A stretch of DNA of 64,000 nucleotides, from NCBI GenBank assembly GCA_000149265.1, contig CH003137.1, positions 322,165-386,164 on the forward strand, in the 5' to 3' direction. The notes beneath the pieces are model-generated. The model was not told the origin of the DNA and made no database searches. It was given only the letters and a program-made list of their open reading frames with translations. The position numbers and the translations under genes are program-made. Below, piece after piece: positions 37,701-46,898 of this stretch. The first letter of the stretch is position 1. Each line of letters opens with the position of its first letter. The DNA is from Ciona savignyi. Taxonomy: Eukaryota > Chordata > Ascidiacea > Phlebobranchia > Cionidae.

Positions 37701-38497
37701 GTAATTACACACCTTCTTGCTGGGGAACTTTGCTGCCCAATTGGCAGGTCGGAGGGGCGGAATGTTGCAGCTTGGTCCCGGGTTAAACGTTCCGGGGTGA
37801 CATGTCTTGTGTTTCTGTCAGTTGGTGCAGATGATGCATTCAAAGAGAGGTTCACATTGTGCACCCCATGCTGGAAAGAATAAATCACATTTCTAGTTTG
37901 TCGAACTAGGAAATAAATATAAAAAATTACCTAAAATTTCACTATATTGTGACAACAATATTATAATAGGCCATCTATATTACACATAAGATTAAATTTT
38001 AGAAACTTAGCTCCTATTTAATTGGTACCCGGTATATTACTAATTAAATTTAAGCATTTTACAAAATACATTAATAAACAAGATCATAGACCAATTCAGT
38101 TGCTGAAAGTATTCTGCCATATTTGTTTACGCGTGGGCTGTTAGTCCATTGGCAGCATATCAAACCATTAGTGAAATAGTCTTAGGTTCAAATCCAGCCA
38201 CCAAATTATCAGTTGTGTCCATGGTCAGAGCACTTTGCGAACATTGCCTAAACTCAAACTCTGTTAACAAATGATAACAAATACTGTACCAACATCTCTA
38301 CTGTATTTGACCAACTACAATAGCTTTGAAGACCTGGGTGTGGGTTATTAATACCTCTGTATTTATCCAAACCCGAGGATAAACATGAATAAGTGTATCC
38401 TATACCAAATGTATAGGCTAAAGGGATATATACTTACAGAATCCCTGGCTACAGGACCTACTCCAGCTCGACCGCGAAACTTTCCGGAATGGTACAT
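25709..38497 (-). CDS. LRRC49: LRRC49, tubulin polyglutamylase complex subunit
   Basis: LRRC49 is a non-catalytic subunit of the TTLL1 tubulin polyglutamylase complex and localises to centriolar satellites (family knowledge). Exons: 38438-38497, 37713-37870, 37376-37434, 36670-36776, 35901-35966, 35412-35466, 34182-34287, 33700-33903, 32922-33060, 32311-32444, 31759-31906, 31488-31559, 30905-31170, 29664-29773, 29276-29382, 28148-28336, 27141-27294, 26349-26440, 25709-25912. All phases agree and the total is 2430 nt, or 809 residues (human about 690). The N-terminus MYHSGKFRGRAGV resembles the vertebrate start. LRRs cover about residues 205-410 (LTVCPILEGEEHLRLLNFQH, LDVLDLHGNQI, LAELNLRRN, LQRLFLSFNNIS). 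Then come QLDMKRIS, EDERRMTAVL and EKKRLAINNAARKWE. The C-terminal part matches AEIDGENLQLFGPGALDSLD, FRLSHLSLGKLNGEE, LVALLGDARQKQ and KLWPEIFVDLVKEAV. The small exon 35412-35466 is supported mainly by phase. Confidence 0.95.
26035..26335 (+). mobile_element. tRNA-derived SINE in an LRRC49 intron
   Basis: Diverged plus-strand copy between the last two LRRC49 exons: ctcaatcagtaagagcg head, then acaaaacatactgcaatagc, then the tail words. Confidence 0.65.
28035..28140 (+). repeat. Dispersed direct repeat, copy 1
   Basis: About 90 bp starting near ctttacacctacggttatag resembles 30308-30395 in the same orientation (shared cctacgg..atag, aatggtaaag, ttgaccatagat, gttcatg). It lies just 3' of an LRRC49 exon and is not coding. 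Confidence 0.6.
30308..30395 (+). repeat. Dispersed direct repeat, copy 2
   Basis: Second copy of the repeat found near 28035-28140, in an LRRC49 intron. Confidence 0.6.
30505..30850 (+). mobile_element. tRNA-derived SINE in an LRRC49 intron
   Basis: Plus-strand copy from cttggtgggttagtgtg through tacaacacactacaatact to the ggggtaaaactgg tail region. The tail part is partly duplicated. Confidence 0.7.
31178..31312. repeat. 27-bp minisatellite beside an LRRC49 exon
   Basis: Five 27-bp copies beginning cagcattacattagtaggg. The array starts 8 bp upstream of LRRC49 exon 30905-31170, so the proximal unit overlaps the likely branch-point region. On the minus strand each unit contains CTACTAAT (CCAACCAAT in the last, altered unit). 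Confidence 0.95.
34576..35329. mobile_element. hAT-type MITE containing the assembly gap
   Basis: The 8-bp duplication gtactgcc (34576-34583 and 35322-35329) flanks inverted ends tagggctgcgaa at 34584 and 35321. The interior is rich in ggttaac words. Three copies of a 43-44 bp unit (caaacaatc...acgtgtgaatgg) directly follow the N run, which probably explains the gap. It lies in an LRRC49 intron. Confidence 0.85.
34826..35058. other. Assembly gap (233 N)
   Basis: A run of N inside the MITE at 34576-35329. Open frames that cross it are artefacts. Confidence 0.99.
38145..38400 (+). mobile_element. Decayed tRNA-derived SINE
   Basis: A tRNA-like head ends with a consensus B box (ggttcaaatcc) near 38190, followed by ttgtgtccatggtcagagc and actttgcgaacattgcc. 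It lies just beyond the 3' side of LRRC49 exon 1. Confidence 0.6.
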
Positions 38498-38800
38498 TCA
38501 CAAAATAGTGTTATTCACCAAATGAATTTTGAAATTAAAAAAAGGGCAAACCCTAAAAGCTGTATAGATATAGCAAATTTTTATACAAATTCCTTGGGTT
38601 CGATTTGCATTGGACCACTTCGATCTGCCATGCGATGTGGCCTGTCGAACGGCCATAAACGACTGGTAGAAATCTTACTATGGGAGCGCTTACTATACTT
38701 TGCAAAAACAAAATGTTGTGGGAAAACTAAAAAAAGCAAAACTTCTCACCAAAATAAGGATTATGGCATTAATGTTAGGGTTGGGGTTAAAATTAGTTCT

Positions 38801-39199
38801 GCGGTTGACCCGTATGGAAAGTACGTCAATTTTCGCCGAGATCTCGAGTGTGCACACGCCAAATATTTAAGTGTGCAGTGTGCAAACTTCCAAGAGTGCA
38901 CACTTCAAGTGTGCACAAAATCTCCTTTTTATTACTATTTTGTAAAAATCTTAAACAAACGTATTATTCTATTCTAAATCTATCGTGTCCATCAGCTAAC
39001 ATATCTATCTACGTAACAAAAAACATACTGACAGTAAATTACCTGAGGTCCAGAGGTACGTTTACAGGTTTGTTGGAAATTATACGATGTTTATACTGCT
39101 AGCTCACGAGCATGTGTGAAATTACCCAAGTGTGCAAAGACGAAAGGAATAAAAAAACTCGAGTGTGCAGCTGCCGTACTTTCCATACTGGGCGGTTGA
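38801..39199. mobile_element. MITE with 8-bp target duplication upstream of LRRC49
   Basis: gcggttga at 38801-38808 and 39192-39199 flanks a 383-bp element. Its ends, cccgtatggaaagtacg and the complement of ccagtatggaaagtacg, match at 16 of 17 bases. The interior repeats gtgtgcac-type words. Family unknown; an 8-bp duplication fits hAT. It begins about 300 bp upstream of the LRRC49 ATG. Confidence 0.8.
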
Positions 39200-39464
39200 G
39201 ACTAGTGTTTGGGAGAGGGTTGAAATTAATTTCCATAGCGATCCAGGTGGTTTAACCTACGGTAGAAATCGGACATCAAGGTGAACAACATGTTTAGTTC
39301 CGCAATCTATAACTGTTGGGTGTGTTTGTCAGTGTGCATAAAACCTTTTTCCAAATTTGCTTTTTATCTCTTCGGTGTGTTGCGGTGAGATTAGAAACAT
39401 TAGGAATCAGTGTATTACCTTACCCTAAAATATCAATATTGTTTTTAATCACCAACTAGTAAAC

Positions 39465-39767
39465 TAGATAGGATATAGGATATTCATGTTTATCCCCTTG
39501 AATGGGAAAACCAAGGGGGTTAACACACGGGCAATTGTCAGACCACCTCGCGCCCATCGTCGGGTTACCGGAGCTATTGCAGTGTGTTGTATATGATAGA
39601 CACTTTCCTTCAATTTAGTAGAACCCATTAATCCGCTGGGTTCAGGCAATGTCCGTAAAGTGCCCTGTCCAAGGTCCAAGGACACAACCGACTAGCTAGC
39701 GACCAGTTTCGTATCTGCAACCTTTCGATTGAAAGGTGACGAACTTAACCGTTAGACCAACGGGCTA
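39465..39767 (-). mobile_element. tRNA-derived SINE, full-length copy
   Basis: Read on the minus strand it opens with a tRNA-like head: A-box-like TGGTCTAACGGTTAAG, then ggttgcagatacgaaactgg (B-box position). After it come ggttgtgtccttgg, a body with atacaacacactgcaatag, and a tail with ggttttcccattcaaggg and ataggatattc-like words. The same order recurs across the window. Confidence 0.8.
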
Positions 39768-39857
39768 TAATAGACAATTGTAAATTTTCGCTTTTCAATA
39801 TTAACCAAGAAAACTTTTGCTATCCAGGAGTATCAAAATGATCTTGACATTCTACAA

Positions 39858-40847
39858 TTTGTATGCAGGGTTGCCAGACGCAAAGTACGCTTTACGGCCA
39901 AACTGTTTTTGCTTTACGGCCAAAATTCGGCCAATTTGTATCAAGTGCAAAATAAACTATTTAATTTAGCCAATTGGGCTATTTATCTCTTTATTTATTG
40001 AAAAATTGTATAATTTTAATTCCCTCCAGATTTGTCTAACCCAGGGGTTCCCAAGCTTTTCTCAGGACGACCCCAAAGACAACTTTCAAGTGTCCAGTGC
40101 GACCCAAGGTCAATATATATTTTTTCACGAAACTTTGGACTAGTTTAGAGCCTCTTTCACTGGACTTTTGAGTTAGGTCATGTGGTAGTATTAAGTAAAA
40201 TAAGCAATAAAACATTTAATCTTGTCATTCCATTATGCGTGTCATTCCATTATGAACAATCAAACAGTGATGTCACAATAAGCACCTACATTTTCGATAG
40301 CATAAGTACAGACTTAGTTAGAGTGATGCCTATAAGCCTGTTTTACAGTAAGCCATGGTACAAACTGCTAAATTTAACATGGTTTGTCAAATCTTAGATG
40401 TTTTGTACATCCATTATTACCATACCTCACTGACCCCACCGACCCCATGACCTGTTTGCGACCCCACCTACTTATTACTCCGACCCCATTTTGGGTCGCG
40501 ACCCCTGGTTTGGGAACCCCTGGTCTAACCCGTTCATATACTATATAGGAATGCCTACCGTTATTATTTTATTTTAAAACGTCATAATCAGCTTTGTGAT
40601 TTGTAAATGAGACAGTTGATATTAATTCATTTCCATTTTCTGTCTCTCTTTTTGCCTTTTTTTCTACTTTAGCGTAAAAATATTATGACGCTTCAGCCAA
40701 AAACTTGACAATATGCTTATACGGCCAAATTCGGCCAGATTTTTCCGCACGGCCAAACTATTTTTTTTGCGGCCGGGACGATTTTGGTAAGGCCAAATTT
40801 CTGATATTTGGCCGTGAAAAAGGCCAAATGGCAACCCTGTTTGTATG
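39858..40847. mobile_element. hAT-type MITE (outer element of a nest)
   Basis: tttgtatg at 39858-39865 and 40840-40847 is an exact 8-bp target duplication. The element 39866-40839 has cagggttgcca inverted ends and many tacggccaaa-type repeats just inside both ends. It is interrupted by a second MITE at 40042-40522. Confidence 0.88.
40034..40530. mobile_element. hAT-type MITE nested inside another MITE
   Basis: gtctaacc at 40034-40041 and 40523-40530 is an exact 8-bp duplication. The 481-bp element 40042-40522 has caggggttcccaa inverted ends and a gggtcgcgacccc motif near the right end, both typical of hAT (Charlie-like) elements. No transposase frame is visible. Confidence 0.9.
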
Positions 40848-41128
40848 TCAAATAAATTTAGCGTTGGATGACGCTACGCAGCGGCAGTAGAAATCACAGG
40901 GGCACTTTTACCGGGGTCCTTATAAACTATAAAACACGCTTCAAAGCATTTCAATTATTTTTCACTGATGAAACAAATACGGTTTTCCGGTGAAAATTAA
41001 ATTATAATTGTGTTAATCGATTCGATATTAACCTTCGAAATTCTATTGAATTTGTTTGTCCTGGATTTAATTCACAAATAATTAGGTAAATAAAATTGTA
41101 AATTAAAAAGTGTTTGTTTTATTCCAGG

Positions 41129-41394
41129 CATGTCATCTGTCAAATCGCACAATATATTTGGAATATGCGTATATTCTTTCCTGTTGTTTGGTCAATTTTT
41201 ATTATTTCATTATTGATTATAGTCATCCCGTTTAGTGGTATTACCTTTGAAAAGTTGTATTGTTTGAACATAATGATATTTACAGCACTTTTTTTATTGA
41301 TTTGCCATAGTTACGTTATTTATGATGCTATTTTACCTCAAACATGAGAACGAGCATATCCATGTTCGTTTAAATTGCCGGTGTTTAAAGTGAT
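41129..41394 (+). promoter_or_regulatory. Leader with possible splice acceptor upstream of the unknown gene
   Basis: A pyrimidine-rich TTGTTTTATTCCAG ends at about 41128, directly before GCATGTC. It could be a cis acceptor or a spliced-leader trans-splice acceptor, a process known in Ciona. The leader holds an upstream ATG frame (MSSVKSHNIF..., short) and, in another frame, a 61-codon frame ending in a TGA at 41345-41347 with two hydrophobic stretches (about IFIISLLIIVI and IFTALFLLI). AT-rich DNA yields such hydrophobic frames by chance, so no protein is called. Confidence 0.3.
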
Positions 41395-42573
41395 ATGCCG
41401 ACAGAACTTACAACGTCAAAAGAAAAGAAAGAGGAAGAAAATAAAGTTCAACTCCAAAGTCGGACGAAAAGATTACCTCCTATTATTTATCCTCCTTCAG
41501 AAACCCTAAAACCTAAAGTCGTTGTTACACGCCCAGTCAAGCAAGACAAAACCCGAGGTGGGGTTGTTGCAGGTATCAGAGACAAAATGAGCGAAACGCA
41601 GGATAAAACTTCAACCCCGGCTTCTACTCCTGGTACCAGCAGGAAAGCAGGAACCTCTGTAGAAGCAGAAAGCAAAATTCCTGTGGTGATGGTCGTAGAT
41701 GAAGCTACGAAACGTAACGAAAATGTTAAAAAAGTTGAAACCGAGGCTCCAAAGAAACCAAGTCTTTTTAAGTCAAAAATAGCAGCAGCCGTTGCAGCTG
41801 CAAATTCAGATGAGCAAAGCTCTCCAAGTGTTCCAAAGCCTACTTTAAAATCAGTTGCGAAAAGGGTGAATCGTCAAATCAAGGCTATGACGATGATAAA
41901 ACGATGGACAGAAATGACGTCACACAGTCAGTTTGCCAACGACGCAGATCACCTACAATATATGAGAAACATAGCGAAATATTCAGCAATTGATTTGCCA
42001 GACCCTCTAGTTGCAAATGTTATGGAGGAAGTCTTGGCTATTTTGCCGGTAAGAAAAATCACTTTGAATAAAATAACAATATTTGCCTATAATCTTGATA
42101 TGAAATTGCAAAATGGTATCACATATAGATTGGGGTGCTCTAGTTATTCCTAGAGATTATAAAAGGTAGGGGGTTGTAATACTATCAGTCTAGTTTAGGC
42201 TACGCAATGTGTGGTGTGTTAAATACTTAGGAATTTATTTCTACAACGTGTTTTTTGTTGAAAAACATTTTTACGAAATGTCCAGGAAATTTAAAGCATA
42301 AAACCAAGCTAGTTACAAGTAAGTTAGCGACTGGTTTAATACCACTTTTCGTTTGACGGTCTGACGCGCTACCACTAAGCTTTAACCAGGCACTAGGCTA
42401 CGTATATGCTTTCACAGGATACGTTAAAGCAGTACAGAATGGAACTTGGTGCTAACCATCAGCTCACACAAGAAATGCAAGGTCGCATCCAAGCTATGAA
42501 GGAACAAGTTGGAAATTGTGCACCACGAGATACCAGGCGGGAAGGCAACTTTTTTAGCGTATTTACGGAATAA
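41395..42573 (+). CDS. Unknown two-exon protein, 269 residues
   Basis: Exon 1 is 41395-42048 (ends CCG|GTAAGA) and exon 2 is 42418-42573 (after TTTCACAG), joined in phase 0. Residues 1-165 are charged and low in complexity, rich in Lys, Glu, Thr, Ser and Pro, with an Ala/Lys patch (KSKIAAAVAAANSDE), and look disordered. Residues about 170-218 (MIKRWTEMTSHSQFANDADH onward) look folded and helical. Exon 2 adds TLKQYRMELGANHQLTQEMQ and ends SVFTE. There is no signal peptide or membrane segment. It is divergent from LRRC49, with about 2.9 kb between starts. I do not recognise the family. Correct splice phase plus uninterrupted coding over 218 codons supports a real gene. Confidence 0.72.
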
Positions 42574-42664
42574 AGGATTTCGGTTAATCGACCCTATTCG
42601 AAGACATTGCTGCATTATGTTTTTTCTGAATAATCTTATGCATCCATAGCAATTTTAATGTTAC

Positions 42665-42820
42665 ACGGAAAATGACGGAAGCTGTTGCAGTGTGTTGGGG
42701 ATGATAATTCTTTTTTAGTGTATAACCCATTTATCCATTGGTCTACACAACATCCGCTTATTGCCTTGCCCAAGTTCCTACACACGCTACTACCCTATTA
42801 TTTGAATGTTTTTCGTTTTC
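42665..42820 (-). mobile_element. SINE fragment
   Basis: gaagctgttgcagtgtgttg, acccatttatccattggtc and gccttgcccaagttcc are minus-strand SINE words downstream of the unknown gene. Confidence 0.6.
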
Positions 42821-43342
42821 TTGCAAGGCCTAAATAAGTAACACATAATGAAGAAAATATAAAAAAGTAAACCTCAACTAAGTCAGAGACAATAAATCTT
42901 AATACACAATCGTCGTATATTTTATTCCAATGGTAAGGGGTGCAATGGATGCTCATTATTTACCGGCATTGGATGTTAAACTAAACACTGTCGGCCTAGG
43001 CCTATATAACATATTTTTTAACAATGTGCTTATACCTTGCCTGTAAATTCAAACTCTTTTGAATAAAAGATTGACAGAAAACAACCCGCCTAATTACGTC
43101 TAAAGCCCATTTATACAATTATGAAGTATATATACCGTGTATTTTATAAGCAAAATCGAGAGAATGTTTGTACAAATAAAAATTACATGGTAAAAGACTA
43201 AACATCAAACAACCGATTAATTAAATTAGCAGAAATGTTATAACCCAATGAAAGTAGAAGATTACGTAGCCATTACAGCTAGCTTATTAAGGGAGCTGTT
43301 ATTACAAATCTACCGATATGGAGACATCCATTTGTACCGAGC

Positions 43343-46300
43343 CTACTGAGAGGGGTCAGGGGTTAATCGGATGTAAGATTTCCCAGATGGAACTTGGGTT
43401 GTTTCAAAGCCTTTTGGAAAGAGATCTTTTGCTTGGGCGTCGCTAAGAGATGGAATCACCATGCACTTCTCTCCACTCTGTCAATTGAATCAATACATTT
43501 TATCCGGTAGGGTATAGCTTAAACTGTAGGGACGGCGGCCGACAGACGAAAGGTTAATGTTTTAAAACCAGTTGCGGGCTATAGCCTGTGTCGAGGATAT
43601 CTGACAATTACCTATGTGATAACCCCCCGTGCTCATTTCCATCCGCTAAGATAAATAAATAGCATATCCTAGTTTATTGTAAGGTTGCAGAAAGAAAGAA
43701 GTTGAGTTTTAAATGTAAGATAAACGTTGTTTTCTACTATGTATATTTATAAATATTTACGTTCCAATTTGCTGGTGTTGCCACTTTGTGCTTTGCAGTC
43801 AATTGAAGAGAGTCAATCACTCGAATAATCTCACTAAACATAGGTTGTAGTTAGAATGTTATATACCCTATGCTGCTGTGTTAAAACAAAAATATTGTCA
43901 TAGTAATCTGGATCGTGTATCTACCAGTGCCTTGAAGGGACGGCGTAAAAGTATATACGAATAGGATGCCTATATTTTATCACTTAAGATTTAAAAGTGC
44001 ATGGGGTGTGATTATAAGTATCATCAAATTACCCGATGCCCACAATTGGATTGCAAGATCTTTTAAAATGTTTTGAATACAATGAGGGTTTGGCTATACA
44101 TTATTCCACAAGATCCAGCCAACGTTTTTCCCGAGAAATCGTGCGACAAGCAAGTGGAAGAATTGCAAATGCACAACAATGCTAGTTGGCTGATCGTGTG
44201 ATAGTCGATGTTAAATTTATTTGTGTACTCGTTTTAGTATCAAAAGCCGTTAGTTAAGTATGATTTTCGATATTTCATTGGCTTCGTCTGGGTGGGAGAA
44301 ATGTTCATAATTTAGAAAGTTAAAAAGTAGTCGAAAAATTAGTTTAATACACTAATAACAATTTAGGTCCAAGATGGGTCTATACACGTGAGCCGGCGAT
44401 TAGGTGTCGAGAGTTAACGGATAAGTGTTCCTTTCTCAATATGAGAACCTGCTTTCGAAAATCAAATCTCGCCCCTAAAATAGCATTTATGACCTTGCCC
44501 AAGGCATTTTAAAGAAATGTTCTGTTGCGTGCTAACGTATGGGTCAAATTCAAGTTCTCGCTTGCAAACTCACTCAAAGTTCCGCCCTGTTGTTGCTGGG
44601 TACAGTAATGATGCCTTCAACTTCTTGTCTGGGCCGATTATGAAAACCTGTACATGCGATTATCGTTAGTAAAAATGGGGAATTCCCAAAATAAATACTA
44701 AATGTCTTTAAACTTGCAAGTGAAATCAACCGTATTTCTAATTATTGCAATAAACTTAAAAACCGATGTGTAAAATCCCTTTATACTGACGGAATAGATC
44801 AGGGGCGTGCAACTGTTTTGCGCAACGGGCCACAACGTACAAGTATAGAGATACTGCGGGCCATACCATCGAACTACTTATATTTTTTTATGACGGCTTT
44901 GCTTTTTCGGCAATTGCTTTAGTTATCTTAAAGCCATCTTAAAGTTTTGTAACTAACTCAGTGTCCTTTTTGTAACCATGAATGAAATACACCTTGCTGT
45001 TTTGGCAAATCAGGCAAACTACAATTTGATTGTGTTACCCAATGAAGTATTTTACACAGTAATATCACGGAATATTGCCAGAAAATGGCAGTTTTCATAC
45101 AATGTACATTATGCTGTAACAATGGGACTTCGTCACAGTACTATACAGACGGAATTTAATAGCAGTTTAATGTATCCTTATATTGTAGTCAAAAACGCCA
45201 ATAATGCCGTTACAATTCAGAGAAAGTTTTTTAATGAATAGGCTACGAAGCATATAGTGTGTAGCGGGCCACGTAAATAGGTACCGCGGGCCGTGCTGTG
45301 GCCCGCGGGCCGTATGTTGCACGCCCCTGGAATAGATCCTGTATATGTGTCAGAAACGTTTGACAGACGCTAATAATGATAGTTTGTAAACATTGCGTTT
45401 GATATATATAATAATCCGGTAGGTTAGCCGTATAACACGTCGAAGTGGGTTTAATCAAAACCGATTATAGCGAGATTGCTGGTAATCTGTGATATAAAGA
45501 AAATTTATGTCGGATGATCCCACGTTTAGTGATGATAAAATTAGCTTCTGCGGAGATCCAGCAAATACATAATTCCCAATAATTTAATTGACGTGGTAAA
45601 ACGATTGTATAGTTTGCCGTGTTTTCCCTCTACTTCTATTAAATAATGATAATGTGATATTCTTTACCCTATATAAAGTGACACAAAATAAAATAACCAA
45701 AACTTAACGTACACAACGAGCAGTTAGCGGAAGACCCGTGCTGTCCACTTCATCCGGATCCAACATCCCGAGATCATTGAGCAGTTGACGAGAACCCGTA
45801 GCCAGTGGGAAAGGAAATCCTTTGCAAGGAAGAGGATAGATTGCCTTCAGATCCTGTAAAATTTGACCATAGGGTGGTGGAGCGGATAAGCAGGCTGTAT
45901 TTGTTGGAAAATGTTTAAAGTACTCCTATTTGCATCAATCACTTAACACCGCCGATGTTATAATATGCGATAAAATATCCAACAGTGGTTAGACTGAATA
46001 ATAAGATGTATACAAGTTTCTGCACTGGCGTACTCTCGAGCAAGGCTTGTAAAAAGCAAACATACCGAACACACACCGTTGTGTTGGCGAATGGTTTAGG
46101 CGACCGATTCATATATCGAGTTCTCTATATATACAATCTCAGTGAAAAACCCTTTCCAGGTTTCTAGCTTATTTCAGGTAATAAAGAAACAAACACATTT
46201 CGCTGGAGGATTTTCTCATGCAACCTGAAAACCGGAATGGTTGGTTCAGCGATTATTTGATTCTCGAACCAAGATGTCATTATGAATTAACCGCGGATCA

Positions 46301-46898
46301 AACCTCGATCCAACCAAGATGAGATTCAACTGGATCTACGGAGAGTTCAAGCATCTTTACTCCGCGTCGTTTGAAGTCGTCATGTCGCAAAGCTGCCTGT
46401 CCCAGCTCTGTACTGCACACCGGTGTGTAGTCCGCCGGATGGGAGAAAATGGCTGCCCATCTGCAAAAAAAAACAATTTAAATGTTGTCAAAAGTTTAGC
46501 TAGTAGTGTCGTATTGACCATTAAGCAAATAAAGGCACGTCTCTAAAAGCCACAAAAATTTGGTACACATTAACTTATTCTGTTGTAAAATTAAAGTTAC
46601 TTTATGTCATAGTGAAACCCAGCGTGTTTTCAGGCCACATATCAAAGTGTGACTTAAGGTCGGGCAGAGCCTCACTCTGGCACTGGTAAGCGCAATTTAT
46701 TCATATACAATTTCATTTAAAAGCGTTGAACACACCACGTTTAAGTCTTGTGCAGTATAGATTTTAAGATAGCATACTTTTTATTAGGCAATCCAAGAGA
46801 AACGCTTACGATGCTTCGATGTATTGGTGGAAATTTAACTTTCCTTCGGTTGTATTGCAGTCAAAATCCGGAAAAATATCTCCAAGATTGATACCCAT
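43343..46898 (-). CDS. PRDX6: Peroxiredoxin 6 (1-Cys), copy A
   Basis: 1-Cys peroxiredoxin reduces H2O2 and phospholipid hydroperoxides using glutathione in cytosol and lysosome-like organelles (family knowledge). Six exons: 46810-46898, 46304-46460, 45713-45853, 44574-44647, 43761-43833, 43343-43477, all in phase, 222 residues, the usual family length. Exon 2 carries FSHPADYTPVCSTELG with peroxidatic Cys45 and His37. Then come [15 protein letters not shown] and [20 protein letters not shown], and the typical C-terminal [20 protein letters not shown]. The vertebrate lipase motif G-D-S-W-G is E-A-S-W-A here (residues 28-32), while His24 (human His26) is kept, so the phospholipase activity is doubtful but peroxidase residues are intact. 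The intron between exons 3 and 4 carries a hAT-type MITE. It is about 60% identical to copy B over exons 2-3 but far closer in the last exon. Confidence 0.95.
44792..45337. mobile_element. hAT-type MITE in PRDX6 copy A intron
   Basis: gaatagat at 44792-44799 and 45330-45337 is an exact duplication. The 530-bp element 44800-45329 has caggggcgtgcaac inverted ends followed by ggccac and cgggcc motifs. The 87-codon frame at 44978-45241 shows no transposase features. Confidence 0.9.

Noticed and set aside
38145..38215. Possible tRNA gene with consensus B box
   Set aside because: It continues into the SINE body and lacks a paired acceptor stem.
38489..38977. 162-codon plus-strand open frame
   Set aside because: It overlaps LRRC49 exon 1 on the opposite strand and runs into the MITE at 38809-39191; no motif and a chance mixture of unrelated sequence.
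44978..45241. 87-codon frame inside the PRDX6 intronic MITE
   Set aside because: No transposase signature; the element is too short to be autonomous.
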